From positions 1 to 64,000 of the forward strand of contig JAGNIJ010000013.1 of the NCBI GenBank assembly GCA_018001225.1: a DNA stretch of 64,000 nucleotides. Reading direction: 5' to 3'. The notes below the pieces were generated by a model, which made no database searches, was not told the DNA's origin, and saw only the letters and a list, made by a program, of their open reading frames with translations. The position numbers and the translations under genes are program-made. Shown here one piece after another: positions 60,921 through 64,000 of the stretch (within the stretch, counting starts at the first letter, position 1; each line of letters begins with the position of its first letter). This stretch comes from Kiritimatiellia bacterium. Its GTDB lineage: Bacteria > Verrucomicrobiota > Kiritimatiellia > CAIQIC01 > JAGNIJ01.

Positions 60921-62513
60921 ATGGACGGCCGCACACAATCCATGACGGACGGCGCGGAGCCGACTCCGGCACGCGGCGGCAGGAGACGCCGCTGGGCCGG
61001 CGTCGCGGCGGCCAGTGTCGCCGTGTTCCTGCTGTTCTGTTTCCTCTACATCGGTTCCCGGCGGTCGGTGATGAACGAGATCCGCCACCAGGCCATGGGC
61101 ATCGCCATCGCCGTGGCGGAGAGCCTGGACCCCGCCGACCTGGAGCAGATCAAGGCCCCGGACGACGCCGGACTCCCCGCCTACCAGCGCATCCAGAAAT
61201 ACCTGGGCCGCGTGGTCTCGTCCAACTCCGATATCCGCTACATCTATACCATGCGGCGCGCCCTCCGGGAGGATGCCCGCGAGGACGACTACGAGTTCAT
61301 CGTGGACGGCCCGGCCCGCGACATCGACGGCGACGGCGTAATCGCGGAAGACGAGGAAAGCGAACTCCCGGGCAAGGAATACTCCGCGCGCCACCTGCCG
61401 GAGCTGGTGGCCGCCTGGCGCCAGCCGATGGCCGATCCCGAGGTCTCGCCGGACCCGCCTTACCCCGACCTGATGTCCGGGTACGCCCCCGTGCGCAACG
61501 AGCGCGGCCAAACGGTCGCCATCGTCGGCGCGGACATCACGGCAGCCACGGTGCGCGCCAAGTTGCTGGCCCTGCAGATCGTCATCGTCTCCGTGTGGGG
61601 CGTGCTGACGCTGCTGATGGCCCTCGTGGTCTCCCTGTTCTTCCGCGAGCAGGAGGCCCTGGAGGCCAACCGGGCCCTGTCGGCCGAGCTGGCCGGCCGC
61701 AACGAGATGCTCCGGGCCGCCAACACGGAGCTGGCGCACAACAACGAGCAGTTCGTGCGCGAAATGAAGCTGGCCCAGTCGGTGCAGCTCGGGTTCCTGC
61801 CGAAGAGCTTCCCGCGCCAGGACAAGATCGTCTTCGACCGCTACTATCTCACCTGCGAGATGCTGGGCGGCGACCTGTTCGACGTCTTCACCCTGGACGA
61901 CGACCACGTGGGCATGTACATGGCGGACGTCGCCGGGCACGGCGTCAGCGCGGCCCTCATCTCCGGGCTGTTGAAAATGGCCGTCTCCTCGGCGCGCGAC
62001 AACGCCGCGGGCGACGCGGGCGCCCTGACGGCCCGCCTCACCCAGCCGGACAAAACCCTCTCCACCATCAACGACATGCTGGTCAAGGAACTGCCCGAGT
62101 ACGAGTTCATCACCATGATCTACGCCGTGCTCGACATCCCCAGCTGCACCTTCCACGTCGCCAGCGCGGGCCATCTCTCCCCGCTGAAATACGAGGCCGC
62201 CAGCCAGAAGGTGGTTTCCTGGGACATCCCGACGGAAACCGCGCTGGGCCTGATCGAAAAATGCGCCTACACCACCGTGTCGCGCACGGTCGCCCCCGGA
62301 GACAAGATCCTCTTCTTCACCGACGGCCTCGTCGAGGCCATGAACGCGCGCGGCGAGGAGTTCGGGGAGGACGCCCTCCGGAAGCAGTTCGAGCAGCAGG
62401 CCCCGCAGCCGCCCGCGCAGATCATCACCGCCCTGCGGCAATCGGTGGAGCAGCACCGCGGCGGCGAAAAGGTCAGCGACGACTACTCCATCCTCGTCGC
62501 GGAAATCCGGTAA
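60921..62513 (+). CDS. Membrane sensor with SpoIIE/PP2C-type phosphatase domain
   Basis: Protein of 530 residues. Transmembrane helix at about 25-44, periplasmic sensor domain of about 165 residues (50-212) of the Cache/PDC type (RQAMGIAIAVAESL-like start, SDIRYIYTMRR), second helix at about 215-237, a short linker coiled coil, then a PP2C/SpoIIE phosphatase domain (about 290-528; RYYLTCEMLGGDLFDVF, VGMYMADVAGHGVSAAL, FFTDGLVEAMNARGEEFG). Such enzymes dephosphorylate STAS anti-sigma antagonists. The sensor contains an EF-hand-like loop D134-E145. ATG 60942 is an alternative start. No anti-sigma antagonist gene is adjacent. Confidence 0.9.
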   Translation: MDGRTQSMTDGAEPTPARGGRRRRWAGVAAASVAVFLLFCFLYIGSRRSVMNEIRHQAMGIAIAVAESLDPADLEQIKAPDDAGLPAYQRIQKYLGRVVSSNSDIRYIYTMRRALREDAREDDYEFIVDGPARDIDGDGVIAEDEESELPGKEYSARHLPELVAAWRQPMADPEVSPDPPYPDLMSGYAPVRNERGQTVAIVGADITAATVRAKLLALQIVIVSVWGVLTLLMALVVSLFFREQEALEANRALSAELAGRNEMLRAANTELAHNNEQFVREMKLAQSVQLGFLPKSFPRQDKIVFDRYYLTCEMLGGDLFDVFTLDDDHVGMYMADVAGHGVSAALISGLLKMAVSSARDNAAGDAGALTARLTQPDKTLSTINDMLVKELPEYEFITMIYAVLDIPSCTFHVASAGHLSPLKYEAASQKVVSWDIPTETALGLIEKCAYTTVSRTVAPGDKILFFTDGLVEAMNARGEEFGEDALRKQFEQQAPQPPAQIITALRQSVEQHRGGEKVSDDYSILVAEIR

Positions 62514-62561
62514 GTTTTTAGCATCGGCGCCGGCGGCATCGCGCTCCGCGCGACGGCTTCC

Positions 62562-63863
62562 TCACCCGCCGGCTTCTTTCCGCGCCGCCTTCCGGCGCTT
62601 GCGCGCGGCGAACTCGGGGGCTTCCCGGACGCACGTGCCGAGAATCTTCAGGGACTGCTTGAAGTACTTCATGCTCTCGGTCTTGAGCTCCGCCGGCGCC
62701 TCGCCCACGTCGGCCCAGCCGGGCGTCGCCAGGTCGCCCGGCGCGATCGCCAGGCGCTCCCAGTTCTGGAACAACCGCCCCCACTCGCTGCGCAGGATGT
62801 CGTTCACGATCTTCCGGTGCGTGGGATACCAGAACGAATCGTGATACATCACGCTCGCGATGTACGCCCACGGCGCCAGGATCGTCTTCAGCGACCACTC
62901 GACGGGTTTTTTCAGCGGGCCCCAGTAGATCAGGTGCTGCATGCGGCTCGCGAAGGTCATCTTGCGGAACGGCCCCGTGAAATGCCAGTTCTCCGCCGCC
63001 GCGTCCGCGTCGCCGACGAGCTCGATCTCGCGGGGATCGCCGCACCCGAGGCCGAGTTCGTGCGCCAGGCGCACGAATGTCAGGTCCGCCAGCGGATCGA
63101 AGCCCATGATCTTGGCCGCCACGGCGTCGATGGCCACCTGGTCCGCGGAGGCCAGCAGGACGTTCTTCACGTGCGGCACCATGCAGCGCGGGCCCGGCCC
63201 GTCGCCGGCGAACGTGCCGTCCATGACGGCGAAGAGGCCGGAGTGAATCTTCTTCTGGATCATCAGCAGGTCCACGAGCGTCTCGTGGATCACCGGGTGC
63301 GTCCAGTGGCGCCGCTCGTTCAGCAGCCCGCCGAACGCGTTCTTCATCGCGCCCGTGGTCGTGGTGAACACGTGGGTCTTGACCGTCGGGAGGTGGATGA
63401 TGTTCTCGCCGATGAAACGCCGGGGGATCATGAATCCGTCGGGGTACACCTGGTTCAGGCAGAGGAACCGGTCGGCCAGGTCGCCCACCGCCTCGCGGAC
63501 GTGGATCCACTCCTCGCCCTCGTACAGGTGGACGTTTTTCAGCCCGTGCGCCTCGATCACGGGAAGCTGCTTGTTTTCCCGTTCGCCGAGGCGGGCGTCG
63601 ATGACCACGGTGCGGTTGTGGCAGCCGTGAATCCGCGCGGGATCGTAGCCGTCCCGCTTGAGGGCGCGGATCACGCCGTCCAACTGCCAGGGGGTCGTCG
63701 AGCTGGCCGGGTAGAAAAAGTGCCAGCTGATGTTGATTTTCAGGGCCGTTTCGCGGTCGCGCGGCAAGGCCGCCTGGTACCCGGCCAGGTTCATCAGCCG
63801 GTGGATATCCTCCAGGACCGTCGCCGGCCGCGTCCTCAAAATGGCTACTTTCGATTTGCTCAT
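62562..63863 (-). CDS. DUF362 protein
   Basis: Protein of 433 residues with the DUF362 core (about 5-290; INISWHFFYPASSTTPWQLDGVIRAL, NIIHLPTVKTHVFTTTTGAMKNAFGGL, DGTFAGDGPGPRC, LLASADQVAIDAVAAKIMGFDP). No ferredoxin-like Cys cluster, which some family members carry. A C-terminal extension of about 130 residues has aromatic helices and a basic tail. Cytoplasmic as far as can be seen. Biochemical role unknown. Convergent with the phosphatase gene across 48 bp. Confidence 0.88.
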   Translation of the reverse strand: MSKSKVAILRTRPATVLEDIHRLMNLAGYQAALPRDRETALKINISWHFFYPASSTTPWQLDGVIRALKRDGYDPARIHGCHNRTVVIDARLGERENKQLPVIEAHGLKNVHLYEGEEWIHVREAVGDLADRFLCLNQVYPDGFMIPRRFIGENIIHLPTVKTHVFTTTTGAMKNAFGGLLNERRHWTHPVIHETLVDLLMIQKKIHSGLFAVMDGTFAGDGPGPRCMVPHVKNVLLASADQVAIDAVAAKIMGFDPLADLTFVRLAHELGLGCGDPREIELVGDADAAAENWHFTGPFRKMTFASRMQHLIYWGPLKKPVEWSLKTILAPWAYIASVMYHDSFWYPTHRKIVNDILRSEWGRLFQNWERLAIAPGDLATPGWADVGEAPAELKTESMKYFKQSLKILGTCVREAPEFAARKRRKAARKEAGG

Positions 63864-63929
63864 GCGTGGGCCCGCCGTACCGGGATAGATATACCCCGCC
63901 CCGGCGGCGCCCGCAAGGACGGGCTGGGA

Positions 63930-63958
63930 TTGACATAAAACGGCCTATATTTCATACT
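63930..63958 (+). promoter_or_regulatory. Sigma-70-type promoter reading out of the window
   Basis: TTGACA (63930-63935), 17 bp, CATACT (63953-63958). The following bases to 64000 are AT-rich without a start codon followed by a readable frame; a gene probably begins past the window edge. Confidence 0.45.
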
Positions 63959-64000
63959 GTGATAGGGGTATTCATAATAAAAAGGTTGGAATAGCTTCAT

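Overview
The window is a GC-rich (roughly two-thirds G+C by eye) chromosomal segment of a Gram-negative bacterium. Signal peptides, lipoproteins, an inverse-autotransporter barrel, PEP-CTERM anchors, many secreted right-handed beta-helix proteins, an ammonium transporter with a sigma-54-type promoter, and the order purA-uppS-cdsA-rseP all fit this. The mixture suggests a PVC-superphylum lineage (Kiritimatiellota/Verrucomicrobiota-like), but this is inferred from gene style; no rRNA or tRNA gene was seen.

Layout. 1-4.7 kb: 3' part of an inverse autotransporter with a giant beta-helix passenger. 4.8-6.7 kb: leuA behind what reads as a complete ribosome-mediated attenuator (leader peptide with Leu codons, pause hairpin, antiterminator, terminator). 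6.7-8.1 kb: an SsnA-type amidohydrolase behind three evenly spaced palindromes. 8.2-24.5 kb: an accessory region of secreted proteins (beta-helix proteins, a GH13 amylase operon, starch-binding-like proteins, a Ser-rich lipoprotein, a DNRLRE/beta-helix protein), interrupted by a RAYT transposase between REP-like palindromes and ending in an ECF sigma / anti-sigma / periplasmic coiled-coil operon. 24.5-27.2 kb: PEP-CTERM protein and SGNH hydrolase. 27.2-29.1 kb: amt-glnK. 29.2-33.2 kb: Ser/Thr kinase, HIT protein, recO, DUF502 protein. 33.4-36.5 kb: twin palindromes, secreted helical protein, Tat-signal radical SAM enzyme. 36.5-40.2 kb: phoH-pgpH-ybeY. 40.7-50.2 kb: DUF697 protein, glgX, immunity-like protein, lamin-tail protein, GH53 galactanase, cutA, lipoprotein, cytoplasmic GH13 enzyme. 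51-54.9 kb: two tandem SPFH proteins with vault-like repeats, and an ORF6N protein. 54.9-55.9 kb: PEP-CTERM protein with an amber codon in its signal peptide. 56.1-60.7 kb: envelope/purine operon. 60.9-63.9 kb: SpoIIE-type phosphatase and DUF362 protein.

How the genes fit together. The most interesting signal is a bipartite motif, CAATA(A/G), then exactly 16 bp, then GTTACA-like. It precedes six transcription units that all start with a secreted protein (10.7, 16.8, 16.9, 17.9, 22.4 and 33.6 kb), and a seventh copy overlaps the start of the ECF sigma gene itself. I infer an envelope regulon controlled by the sigma factor at 22.5 kb, with the anti-sigma factor and the periplasmic coiled-coil protein as its sensing arm. 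Many of the targets deal with alpha-glucans or surface beta-helices. Cytoplasmic glgX and a neopullulanase-like enzyme complete an alpha-glucan theme.
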